Positions 1 through 6,625 of a stretch of 15,723 nt of DNA are shown in pieces; position 1 is the stretch's first letter, and each line of letters begins with the position of its first letter. This DNA comes from HGM13006 sp964518645. Lineage in GTDB: Bacteria; Bacillota; Clostridia; Oscillospirales; Oscillospiraceae. The DNA lies in contig CAZFGL010000049.1 in assembly GCA_964518645.1 (NCBI GenBank), positions 1-15,723 of the forward strand, written 5' to 3'. The notes under the pieces were generated by a model. That model was not told where the DNA came from. It worked only from the letters and a program-made list of their open reading frames with translations, and did no database searches. Both the position numbers and the translations under genes were made by a program.

Positions 1-407
1 AGCAGGCACAGATGATACGCAATCACCGTCAGAGACTGACCCAAGCCCTTGGGCGGGAGCCCACACTGGGTGAAATTTCAGAAGCGACCGGTCTGGAGCC
101 TGAGGAAATTGCTGTAATTGAAACCGCAATGATTCCCGCAGACTCTCTGCAACGCCCCACCGGAGAGGACGGATGCAGCCTGGAACAGCTTTTACCCGGA
201 GAAGGCATTGAGGAGCGCATCATAGAATCGGTTTCCCTGAGGGATGCCATCAGCAGTCTGGAACCCCGTCAGAGAGCGGTAATCGACATGCGCTATTTCC
301 GTGGTATGACACAGGAAAAGACCGCCTTTGTCCTTGGGGTCAGTCAGGTGCAGGTATCACGGATCGAACGGAAGGCATTAAAGGAACTTAAAAATCTGCT
401 GGATTGA
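1..407 (+). CDS. Sporulation sigma factor of the SigF/SigG family, 3' part (5' end outside window)
   Basis: About 134 residues of a sigma-70-family factor are visible; the reading frame is open to the left edge, so the start and regions 1-2 lie outside. The visible part holds region 3 (IRNHRQRL..LGREPTLGEIS, just after the edge) and region 4, ending in the helix-turn-helix TQEKTAFVLGVSQVQVSRIE near the C-terminus. The LGREPT and SQVQVSR signatures are those of the compartment-specific sporulation factors. From memory, SQVQVSR and the EAIS-LE-like stretch before it look closer to SigF (spoIIAC) than to SigG (SQAQVSR), but I cannot separate the two without the N-terminal half. The family is about 255 residues, so roughly half is missing. 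Its role would be early forespore transcription with RNA polymerase. The gene ends in TGA and is followed 3 bp later by a terminator, so it is the last gene of its operon. Confidence 0.9.
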   Translation, partial: QAQMIRNHRQRLTQALGREPTLGEISEATGLEPEEIAVIETAMIPADSLQRPTGEDGCSLEQLLPGEGIEERIIESVSLRDAISSLEPRQRAVIDMRYFRGMTQEKTAFVLGVSQVQVSRIERKALKELKNLLD

Positions 408-410
408 TTT

Positions 411-440
411 CCCGTGCTGCATATGCGGCACGGGCTTTTC
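411..440 (+). terminator. Rho-independent terminator after the sporulation sigma gene
   Basis: The arms CCCGTGCTGC (411-420) and GCGGCACGGG (425-434) form a 10-bp stem with one G-U pair and an ATAT loop. A CTTTTCT tract follows at 435-441. The stem begins 3 bp past the sigma stop codon. Confidence 0.85.
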
Positions 441-447
441 TGCCCCA

Positions 448-474
448 TTTTTGTCCCTTAACATCCGGTATAAT
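448..474 (+). promoter_or_regulatory. Possible promoter of the 37-residue gene
   Basis: A perfect TATAAT lies at 469-474. The -35 is poor: TTTTTG at 448-453 with a 15-bp spacer is the best candidate, and the TTGTCC at 451-456 is only 12 bp away. The placement between a terminator and a small gene supports a start here. The -10 is convincing, the -35 is not. Confidence 0.45.
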
Positions 475-506
475 AGCACCAGATCAAACGAAAGGGGTTA
501 ATAAAT

Positions 507-620
507 ATGTACGAGTTCCGTTATGTTCGAGGTCATGTTGAGGTTTATGATATGAAGGGCTGCTTCCTGTTTTCCGCAGATAACGAGCGTGAAGCCCGGG
601 AAGAGCTGGAAGAGGACTGA
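507..620 (+). CDS. Small 37-residue hypothetical protein (MYEFRYVRGHVEVYD...)
   Basis: An ATG at 507 opens a 37-codon frame ending in TGA at 618-620. A strong ribosome binding site AAAGGGG (491-497) lies 9 bp upstream, a TATAAT sits at 469-474, and the gene lies between a terminator and the truA promoter, so it is its own small unit. The protein begins with alternating hydrophobic and charged residues (YEFRYVRGHVEVYD, then CFLFSADN), which suggests two or three short beta strands. It ends in a charged, probably helical tail (EREAREELEED). There is no signal peptide or membrane segment. I have a general memory of similar short proteins with a GHVEVYD and FLFSAD pattern in gut Clostridia, but cannot verify it, and no function is known to me. 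Coding status rests on the ribosome binding site, the position and the sensible amino-acid pattern. Confidence 0.65.
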   Translation: MYEFRYVRGHVEVYDMKGCFLFSADNEREAREELEED

Positions 621-629
621 AATAATCCT

Positions 630-657
630 TTGAAACCATCCGTTTTTGTTGTATAAT
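630..657 (+). promoter_or_regulatory. House-keeping promoter of truA
   Basis: TTGAAA at 630-635 and TATAAT at 652-657 are separated by 16 bp, a near-consensus SigA-type promoter. It begins 9 bp past the stop of the small gene and ends 10 bp before the truA ribosome binding site, so truA has its own start of transcription and a very short leader. Confidence 0.8.
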
Positions 658-681
658 ATATGAAAACGGAGGTGAACCCCC

Positions 682-1416
682 TTGAATAACTATAAATTCC
701 GTGTATCTTACGACGGCAGCCGCTATTCCGGCTGGCAGCGTCAGGGCAATACCCGGGCAACCATACAGTTTAAGCTTGAACAGGCCATTTCCGGTGTCAT
801 TGGAGAGGAAATTGAGCTGGCCGGTTCCGGACGCACAGATGCCGGTGTTCATGCAGTGGGGCAGATCGCCAATTTTAAGACAAACAGGTATCTGGATCTT
901 AATACCATCGCCGATGAAATCAACCGCGCTCTTCCCGAGGACATCGCTGTGTTTGATTTCACACTGGCATCCCCCAGATTTCATGCCCGGCTCAGCGCCA
1001 AAGAAAAGACTTACTGCTATACCATCCGGAACGGTGAGGCATCTGATGTTTTTCTGAGAAAATATGAATACAAGATCCCCCAGCCGCTGGATCTCGATGC
1101 CATGGAACAGGGGAGCCGTTATCTGCTGGGCACCCATGATTTTGCCGGTTTTTCTACCGGACGCACCAAAAAGTCCACCCAGCGCCATATCCGACAGATA
1201 CGGATTGCCCAGGACGGCACAAAGATCACCCTTTCCTTTACAGGAAACGGCTTTTTGTACAACATGGTGCGCATTCTTGCAGGAACCCTCATTGAAGTGG
1301 GCAGGGGAGAGCGGACACCGGAAAGCATTCTTCAGGTTTTTGAAACCAAAGACCGGAGTAAGGCCGGCTTTACCGCTCCGGCACAGGGACTCTGCCTGAT
1401 GGAAGTGCTGTATTAA
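682..1416 (+). CDS. truA: tRNA pseudouridine(38-40) synthase TruA
   Basis: TruA converts uridines 38, 39 and 40 in the anticodon stem-loop of many tRNAs to pseudouridine in the cytoplasm. The 244-residue product is full length for the family. The N-terminal YDGSRYSGWQRQ (residues 10-21) is the family's first signature. The catalytic motif GSGRTDAGVHA places the nucleophilic aspartate at D53. The C-terminal half carries the second domain, including GNGFLYNMVRILAGTL, ending LCLMEVLY. The start is TTG: GGAGGTGA at 668-675 lies 6 bp upstream and no better start exists. The next gene follows after 36 bp with no terminator between, so the two are probably cotranscribed. Confidence 0.97.
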   Translation: MNNYKFRVSYDGSRYSGWQRQGNTRATIQFKLEQAISGVIGEEIELAGSGRTDAGVHAVGQIANFKTNRYLDLNTIADEINRALPEDIAVFDFTLASPRFHARLSAKEKTYCYTIRNGEASDVFLRKYEYKIPQPLDLDAMEQGSRYLLGTHDFAGFSTGRTKKSTQRHIRQIRIAQDGTKITLSFTGNGFLYNMVRILAGTLIEVGRGERTPESILQVFETKDRSKAGFTAPAQGLCLMEVLY

Positions 1417-1452
1417 AGATTCATTTACCAAAGATACAGGAGAATCAGTTTT

Positions 1453-1974
1453 ATGAACTACGTTTGTAACGGTACATATAAAAGCTTTGTGGCGCTGGAC
1501 TTTGAGACCACAGGACTGTCCGGCACCAAGGACTGTGTAACAGAGATCGGCGCTGTGAAGGTGCTGGATGAGAAAGTGGTACAGCGGTTTTCCACGCTGG
1601 TAAACCCGGGTCGGCCGATCCCACCGCGGGTGGTTGCCCTGACCGGCATCTCCAACGATATGGTGGAGGATCACCCCAGGATCTGGGAGATACTCCCTCT
1701 GTTTCTTGACTTTCTCGGTAATCTGCCACTGGTCTGCCATAATGCCAAGTTTGACTGCAAGTTTTTAGAGCGGGATCTGTTGAAAATGGGACGGACAATT
1801 GATAATCCCGTTGACGACACGCTGTCCCTTGCCCGTCTGGGTGTTCCCGGGCTGGGCTGTTATAAGCTCGGATTCCTGACGGATCATTTTGAAATTCCGC
1901 TCAGGGATGCTCACCGGGCATGGTGCGACGCAGAGGCCACCGCAAAACTGTATCTGAAGCTTCAGGAGATCTGA
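1453..1974 (+). CDS. DnaQ-like 3'-5' exonuclease (DEDDh family)
   Basis: A 173-residue single-domain exonuclease related to the epsilon subunit of DNA polymerase III. All five metal-binding or catalytic positions of the DEDDh class are present: D16 and E18 in ALDFETTG (Exo I), D101 in CHNAKFD (Exo II), and H154 and D159 in HRAWCDAEAT (Exo III). It therefore should remove nucleotides from 3' ends of DNA or RNA. There is no polymerase, helicase or BRCT domain, so it is a stand-alone nuclease; whether it proofreads, repairs or trims RNA cannot be read from the sequence. AGGAGA at 1438-1443 lies 9 bp before the ATG. It sits 36 bp after truA in the same direction and is followed by a terminator. 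Confidence 0.92.
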   Translation: MNYVCNGTYKSFVALDFETTGLSGTKDCVTEIGAVKVLDEKVVQRFSTLVNPGRPIPPRVVALTGISNDMVEDHPRIWEILPLFLDFLGNLPLVCHNAKFDCKFLERDLLKMGRTIDNPVDDTLSLARLGVPGLGCYKLGFLTDHFEIPLRDAHRAWCDAEATAKLYLKLQEI

Positions 1975-1996
1975 TTTCAGACCGCAAATACCATAA

Positions 1997-2041
1997 CAGC
2001 TGCCCCCCGGTTTCAAAGATCCGGAGGGCGGCTGATTTTTT
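1997..2041 (+). terminator. Rho-independent terminator after the exonuclease gene
   Basis: CAGCTGCCCCCCGG (1997-2010) pairs with CCGGAGGGCGGCTG (2021-2034) with one G-U and one mismatch, followed by a run of T at 2036-2041. It lies between convergent genes. Read on the minus strand it lacks a good T run, so it may only partly serve the ferredoxin-like gene that ends at 2051. Confidence 0.8.
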
Positions 2042-2050
2042 ATGATTGCA

Positions 2051-2464
2051 TTATTTGAGCCAGAGTGCGCCGGTGGGACAGGTATGTACACAGGCAGGGA
2101 CAAACCCGTTTTCAATCCGTGCAGCGCAGCCATCGCATTTTTTTGCTTTTTGTTCCCCGGTCAGGGTAATTACCCCCAGGGGACATACCCGGACACAGGT
2201 ACCGCAGCCCACGCATTTGTCCGGATCCACCTGGATATAGCCCCGGGAATCCCGCTCCATTGCGTGAGCAGGGCAGCTGTTCATACATTTTCCGCAATGG
2301 ACACAGCCAACGGAATAATATTTCAGCGAGCTGTCCTTTTCCCGAAGTTCCACAAATCTCAGAGGACGCTCAACCCCGTCGATTTTGGTATCCCGCTGAT
2401 CCATACATGCCATTTGGCAGGCCATGCAGCCGGTACATTTGTCAGCATCAAACTGAATTTTCAT
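2051..2464 (-). CDS. 4Fe-4S electron-transfer subunit of a molybdopterin oxidoreductase (DmsB/HycB-like)
   Basis: A 137-residue ferredoxin-like protein with 16 cysteines arranged for four [4Fe-4S] clusters: C10/C13/C16/C20, C54/C57/C60/C64, C84/C87/C90/C94 and C110/C113/C125/C129. The last group has the longer C-x11-C spacing typical of beta subunits of DMSO-reductase-family enzymes. It is shorter than DmsB (about 205 residues) and lacks a membrane anchor or signal peptide. Its job would be to carry electrons between the catalytic subunit and an unidentified soluble donor or acceptor. Its ATG follows the stop codon of the catalytic subunit directly (TAAATG), and its ribosome binding site GGAGGA lies inside the end of that gene, so the two are translationally coupled. 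Confidence 0.93.
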   Translation of the reverse strand: MKIQFDADKCTGCMACQMACMDQRDTKIDGVERPLRFVELREKDSSLKYYSVGCVHCGKCMNSCPAHAMERDSRGYIQVDPDKCVGCGTCVRVCPLGVITLTGEQKAKKCDGCAARIENGFVPACVHTCPTGALWLK

Positions 2465-4588
2465 TTATGCGTCCTCCTTTCTGATGGAGCACCGAATACA
2501 GCGATAGCCGGGGAAGCCGGAATAGGGATCCCGGTGTTCAGAAGAGAGCAGGCTGTTGGCATCTGCCTCCCGGTAGCCATGGTACAGACTGACCATCCCC
2601 GCAGGAATCGCTCCGGTGGGATTGGCCACAACCATAACCGTACCGTGGGCCGTTTCGATTCGGATCCGGTCACCTTTTCGGACGTTCAGTCTGTCAGCAT
2701 CCTCGGGACTGATGTCTGCCATAGCCACTGGCCGGAGAGAACGGGCCATGGGACAGTCGTGAAGCCGGGAATGCAGTCCCCCGGGAATCCGGATACCCGT
2801 GGAAAGGATCATGGGATAAGCTTCAGGATCCCCGTCGTCCTCAGAGGGGCGGTAAGTGGGCAGAGAATCCAGCCCCGGCGCATTCAGCTTGGCAATCACC
2901 GTAGAATCCAGTTCAAATTTCCCCGTGGGTGTCCCGAACCCGTGACTGCCGGTTGGCAGGATCTCAAGTCCCTGAATCTTCTGGGGCAGCTCCGGATGCT
3001 TTTTCAGTTCTTCCAGATCTATGGGCGTATTGCGCAGCATACGTCTGAGGCAGGTATCTGGGTCAGATGTAATATAAGGTTCTGTGATTCCAAGACGCTT
3101 TGCCAGAGAAATGATGATCTCGTCATCCCTGCGGGATTCGTACAGAGGCTGCACTGCCGGTTGGGTATACTGGGCGTGACCACCGCCGAAAACCTTGAAT
3201 TCAGCCCGCTCATAGGAGGTACAGGCCGGAAGTACAATGTCCGCCAGCTTTGCACTGTCGGTCATGAAAATATCCACATCCACAAAGAACTCCAGCTGTT
3301 TCAATGCCTGTTCCATTTCCTTTGCCCCGGGGAACATGCGGAAGTTCATACCGTGTGCGTAAAGTCCCCGAATGGGATAGGGGGCACCTGTCAGAATCGT
3401 CCGGGACAGATCGCAGGCCTGCATTTCTCCGGTGATCTTATGCCACAGAGGGAAGCGCTCACAGCCAATGGGCAGTGGACCATTTTCCGGATAGCATTCC
3501 ACAGAGAACTCCGGCTCCCTGGTTTCAAATCCGCCGATGGAGTGGGCATAGGTGAGGGGTGTAGGAATCATACCGCCCTTACGGTCATAGCAACCTGTCA
3601 GTGCGGAAAGAGCCATAACCGCCCGGTGGTTTTGCATGCCGTTTTTGAAATGAACCAGAGAGGCATTGGAGGGGTTAATGGCAAGCGGCAGGTTCTCACC
3701 AATCATTTTCGCACAGGCGGCAATTTCCTCCGGGGCAAGGCCGGTGATCTGTGCGGTTTTCTCCAGGGTAAATTCCTCCACATACTCCCGGTAGGCTTCA
3801 AACCCGTGGACATGCTCCCGGATATATTCCCTGTCGATCCAGCCGTTACGGATCAGTTCCCGCCCCAGACACAGTGCCAGAGCACCATCGGTTCCGGGCT
3901 TGATCCGGAGATGAAGATCCGCATTTTGAGATGCCGGGGTAATTCTGGGGTCGATAATAATAACCTTCATTCCCCGGGCTTTGTTATGCATCAGCCCACC
4001 ATTCATCAAATAGCTTGATATGCCGGGATTCGCGCAGAAGCCTAAAAAGCAGTTGGCGTTGCCCAGATCCGGCTGAACCATTTCTGCCCCTGTAGCGCAT
4101 TTCCACGAGAGTATGGTGGAAGTAAAGCAGGACGAGGATTCACTTCCGTAGTTCACTGAACCGAAGGTATAGGCAAGCCGCTGCAAAAAGGGCCGGTACC
4201 ACTTGTTATAGCCGGAATAAAAAGCCACCTCATGGGGACCTGATTCCTGCTTGATCTGATTCAGCCGCCGGGCGATCTCATCCAGCGCCTCGTCCCAACT
4301 GATGGGTTCAAATTCACCGGAGCCTTTTTCGCCCACCCGCCGAAGGGGCGTTTTGATCCGGTCTGCCCGATAGATATAATCCCGGGCTGCATAGCCTCTG
4401 GCGCAGAGCTTCCCGTGGTTGGTTGGATGGGCATCGGTACCCTCCACCTTAATGATCTTCCCATCCTGTACATAACAGGTTACCCCACAGTGAGGGCCGG
4501 GGGCGCAGATATCGCAAAAGGTGTTATGCAGAGTGATCCCGGTGTCGGCTCCGGGCAGCGTTCCTTTGATTTTTTCCTTTGTATTCAT
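2465..4588 (-). CDS. Molybdopterin-dependent oxidoreductase, catalytic subunit (DMSO reductase superfamily), substrate unknown
   Basis: A 707-residue bis-MGD (Mo or W) enzyme. The N-terminal Fe4S4 domain has CDIC-x5-C with C25, C28 and C34 and the distal C62 in KLCARG, followed by the typical D-Y-I-Y-R-A-D-R-I-K-x-P-L and W-D-E-A-L. The likely metal ligand is C154 in YGSESSSCF. The cofactor-binding body contains IIIDPRITP and KPGTDGALALCLG. The C-terminal molydopterin-binding barrel starts near YPMILSTGIR and contains ADRLNVRKGDRI. There is no twin-arginine signal, so the enzyme should be cytoplasmic. Start choice: an ATG at 4603 would lengthen it by five residues, but the ribosome binding site GGAGGAG (4595-4601) is inside that extension and is ideally placed 6 bp before the ATG at 4588. 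No membrane anchor, maturation chaperone or cofactor gene is nearby. Relatives include acetylene hydratase, pyrogallol transhydroxylase, thiosulfate and catechol-acting enzymes; I cannot choose among them. Confidence 0.93.
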   Translation of the reverse strand: MNTKEKIKGTLPGADTGITLHNTFCDICAPGPHCGVTCYVQDGKIIKVEGTDAHPTNHGKLCARGYAARDYIYRADRIKTPLRRVGEKGSGEFEPISWDEALDEIARRLNQIKQESGPHEVAFYSGYNKWYRPFLQRLAYTFGSVNYGSESSSCFTSTILSWKCATGAEMVQPDLGNANCFLGFCANPGISSYLMNGGLMHNKARGMKVIIIDPRITPASQNADLHLRIKPGTDGALALCLGRELIRNGWIDREYIREHVHGFEAYREYVEEFTLEKTAQITGLAPEEIAACAKMIGENLPLAINPSNASLVHFKNGMQNHRAVMALSALTGCYDRKGGMIPTPLTYAHSIGGFETREPEFSVECYPENGPLPIGCERFPLWHKITGEMQACDLSRTILTGAPYPIRGLYAHGMNFRMFPGAKEMEQALKQLEFFVDVDIFMTDSAKLADIVLPACTSYERAEFKVFGGGHAQYTQPAVQPLYESRRDDEIIISLAKRLGITEPYITSDPDTCLRRMLRNTPIDLEELKKHPELPQKIQGLEILPTGSHGFGTPTGKFELDSTVIAKLNAPGLDSLPTYRPSEDDGDPEAYPMILSTGIRIPGGLHSRLHDCPMARSLRPVAMADISPEDADRLNVRKGDRIRIETAHGTVMVVANPTGAIPAGMVSLYHGYREADANSLLSSEHRDPYSGFPGYRCIRCSIRKEDA

Positions 4589-4615
4589 GGACTTCTCCTC
4601 CATTCACTTGGAGAA

Positions 4616-4644
4616 ATTATAACACATTCAGATTCCCTTGTCAC
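4616..4644 (-). promoter_or_regulatory. Promoter of the molybdoenzyme operon
   Basis: On the minus strand GTGACA (4639-4644) and a perfect TATAAT (4616-4621) are separated by 17 bp. Transcription should start near 4609, giving a leader of only about 20 nt. The -35 lies inside the last codons of sigK, whose stop is at 4628-4630. Confidence 0.75.
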
Positions 4645-5317
4645 CCTCCATGGCAGATCTCAGTTTTGCCAGCGCCTTTTTTTCGATCCGGGAGACGTAA
4701 CTTCGGGAGATCCCCAGTTTTTCCGCCACCTGGCGCTGGGGCAGAGGGGTACGGGAAAGCAGCCCGTAGCGCCACAGAATCACCTCCCGCTCCCGTGGGG
4801 ACAGAATTTCGTCCAACAGTTCCAGAAGTTTTCCTGTTTCACTGCGAATATGTACCCGCTCACACAGATCTTCCTCCGTGGAGAGAATATCCATCAGCTG
4901 CAATCCGCTCTCCTGTCCATTTTCTATCACCTCAGAAAGGGACACATCCCCGGCACTTTTCCTCTGAGACCGGAAATACATCAGGATTTCGTTCTGAATA
5001 CACCGCCCCGCATAAGTTGCAAGCCGGGCTCCCTTTTTTTCATCAAAGGTAGAGATGGCTTTGATCAGGCCGATGGTACCGATGGAGATGAGATCATCCT
5101 GATCCGATGCCGCGGCATAGTACTTTTTGAGAATATGGGCGACCAGCCTGAGATTCCGCTCGATCAGAATATTCCGGGCTTCCAGATCTCCCTGTGCGCT
5201 TCTTTCCAGATAGAACTGTTCTTCCGTCTGGGACAGGGGCTTGGGAAAAGAACCGGATGCAGTAGTCAGGCGCAGGGAATACAGTAACGTGTTGGCCGTC
5301 AATATGAGTCCGATCAT
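4628..5317 (-). CDS. sigK: RNA polymerase sporulation sigma factor SigK, with N-terminal pro-sequence
   Basis: SigK directs late mother-cell transcription during sporulation. The 229-residue product has the SigE/SigK landmarks: FPKPLS (24-29), RNLRLVAHI (54-62), DDLISIGTIGLIKAI (74-88), LATYAGRCIQNEILM (99-113) for region 2, and the region 4.2 helix-turn-helix LGISRSYVSRIEKKAL (201-216). The gene is continuous, so no skin-type element interrupts it. About 20 residues rich in leucine, isoleucine and aliphatic residues precede the mature-like part, as in pro-SigK of Bacillus, which is cleaved by SpoIVFB. The ATG at 5317 is preceded by GAGGTGA (5323-5329) at 5 bp. An overlapping ATG at 5321 is in another frame. 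No terminator follows before the molybdoenzyme gene. SigE was considered, but the FPKPLS start and no spoIIGA neighbour favour SigK. Confidence 0.9.
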   Translation of the reverse strand: MIGLILTANTLLYSLRLTTASGSFPKPLSQTEEQFYLERSAQGDLEARNILIERNLRLVAHILKKYYAAASDQDDLISIGTIGLIKAISTFDEKKGARLATYAGRCIQNEILMYFRSQRKSAGDVSLSEVIENGQESGLQLMDILSTEEDLCERVHIRSETGKLLELLDEILSPREREVILWRYGLLSRTPLPQRQVAEKLGISRSYVSRIEKKALAKLRSAMEGDKGI

Positions 5318-5327
5318 TCATTTCACC

Positions 5328-5348
5328 TCATATCAGCTTATGATATGA
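5328..5348. promoter_or_regulatory. Perfect inverted repeat upstream of sigK, overlapping a SigE/SigK-like -10
   Basis: TCATATC (5328-5334) and GATATGA (5342-5348) form a perfect 7-bp inverted repeat with a 7-bp spacer, between the sigK ribosome binding site and upstream region. Read on the minus strand the outer arm continues as CATATCATA, which fits the CATA-N3-TA form known for SigK -10 boxes and partly the SigE -10. I see no convincing -35. It could be an operator, a promoter element or both. Confidence 0.35.
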
Positions 5349-5370
5349 CAGGTTGTCTGTTTGACCGGAA

Positions 5371-5407
5371 ATAAAAACTTCCGGAGCATCCATGGACACT
5401 CCGGAAG
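5371..5407 (-). terminator. Rho-independent terminator after the glpK-aminotransferase unit
   Basis: CTTCCGGAG (5378-5386) and CTCCGGAAG (5399-5407) form a perfect 9-bp stem with a 12-nt loop that itself contains CCATGG. On the minus strand it is followed by TTTTTAT (5371-5377). It lies 12 bp past the aminotransferase stop. Confidence 0.88.
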
Positions 5408-5419
5408 GAAAACATGTAA

Positions 5420-6610
5420 TTATGAAAGGCCGTATTCCTTCGCCAGTTCACGGAAGAAGGGGAGGGAACGGACAATGGTATCATGGCTGACGCAGTAGGC
5501 GATCCGCACATATCCGGGGCAGGCAAAGCTGCTGCCGGGTACCATCAGGATATGATACTTTTTAGCCCGGTTCACGAACTCCTTCTCATCAGGAGTGGGG
5601 GCCTTTACAAAGAGATAAAACGCGCCCTGAGGCTTGATGCAGGAAAAACCGCACTCCTTCAGCCCATTATACAGGGCCTCCCGGTTTTTATCATATGCAG
5701 CAACATCGGTCTGCTCATCAATACACCGGGCTACTGCACGCTGAAGGAGGGAGGGAGCGTTGACAAAGCCGGAAACCCGGGTGGCGATCCCGGCAGCTGC
5801 ATAGATCAGTTCGAAATCATCCACTTCATTGGGGATCAGCAGATAACCGATCCGCTCGCCGGGCAGACTCAGGGATTTGCTCCAGCTGTAACCAACAATG
5901 GTGTTGGCATAATACTTTGTCAGGAAGGGTACCTCAACTCCGTCATAAACCAGTTCCCGATAAGGCTCGTCAGAAATCAGATAGATGGACGTGCCGAATT
6001 CATGCTGCTTCTCCCGGAGAATCCGGCCCAGTTCCATGCAGGTCTCGTGGGAATACACAACACCTGTGGGATTGTTGGGGTTATTCACGATCACAGCCTT
6101 GGTTTTAGGGGTGATTTTCTCAGCAAACTCCTTGAGATTGGGCTGGAAATTTTCCGTGTTGGGTGAGACCACCTTCAGAACACCATCGTAGTTCATAACG
6201 TAATTCCCGTACTCCGTAAAATACGGGGCAAATGTAAGGACCTCATCCCCGGGATTCAGCAGGGTTTTCAGAATCACGTTCAGTCCACCGGCTGCACCTA
6301 CGGTCATGATCAGATTTCCCGCTCCAAAATCCGTACCAAAGCGCTTGTTCAGATTTTCAGCAATGGTCTGACGGACGTCCTCATATCCCACGTTGGACAT
6401 GTAGCCGTGAACCATCAGAGAATCCTCGTCCTTTAAAATATCTTCAATGGCGGTTTTAACCCCCGCAGGAGAGGGGACAGAGGGATTTCCCAGGGAAAAA
6501 TCAAATACATTTTCCCGGCCGACCTCCGTGGCCATCTGCTGTCCCTCTTCAAACATGGCACGAATCACAGAATTGTTCTCGGCCAGCTTTTTCATTTTTT
6601 CGGAAATCAT
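5420..6610 (-). CDS. Class I/II pyridoxal-phosphate-dependent aminotransferase (aspartate aminotransferase-like)
   Basis: A 396-residue fold-type I aminotransferase that should move an amino group between an amino acid and a 2-oxo acid in the cytoplasm. NNPNNPTG (177-184), ISDEPYRE with D214, and the cofactor lysine K245 in YSWSKSLSLPGERIGY are all present, as is the likely substrate-carboxylate arginine R369 in GYVRIAY. The length is normal. The overall look is that of the aspartate/aromatic aminotransferase group of Firmicutes; substrate cannot be fixed by sequence alone. AAAGGAG (6620-6626) lies 9 bp before the ATG and overlaps the stop codon of glpK, so this is the second gene of a glpK-first transcript. 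A metabolic link to glycerol is not obvious. Confidence 0.93.
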   Translation of the reverse strand: MISEKMKKLAENNSVIRAMFEEGQQMATEVGRENVFDFSLGNPSVPSPAGVKTAIEDILKDEDSLMVHGYMSNVGYEDVRQTIAENLNKRFGTDFGAGNLIMTVGAAGGLNVILKTLLNPGDEVLTFAPYFTEYGNYVMNYDGVLKVVSPNTENFQPNLKEFAEKITPKTKAVIVNNPNNPTGVVYSHETCMELGRILREKQHEFGTSIYLISDEPYRELVYDGVEVPFLTKYYANTIVGYSWSKSLSLPGERIGYLLIPNEVDDFELIYAAAGIATRVSGFVNAPSLLQRAVARCIDEQTDVAAYDKNREALYNGLKECGFSCIKPQGAFYLFVKAPTPDEKEFVNRAKKYHILMVPGSSFACPGYVRIAYCVSHDTIVRSLPFFRELAKEYGLS

Positions 6611-6625
6611 GTTTTATTGCTCCTT

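Noticed and set aside
484..1740. 418-codon open frame on the minus strand
   Set aside because: It is antisense to truA and the exonuclease, both certain by catalytic motifs, and no ribosome binding site or domain supports it.
2042..4018. 658-codon open frame on the plus strand
   Set aside because: It is antisense to the molybdoenzyme and ferredoxin-like genes, which have clear family motifs. The translation has no recognisable domain and is full of proline, glycine, histidine and arginine as expected of a shadow frame.
4592..4615. Hairpin TTCTCC/GGAGAA that could hide the molybdoenzyme ribosome binding site
   Set aside because: The upstream arm (4610-4615) lies upstream of the predicted transcription start near 4609, so it would be absent from the main transcript; it could matter only in read-through RNA from sigK.
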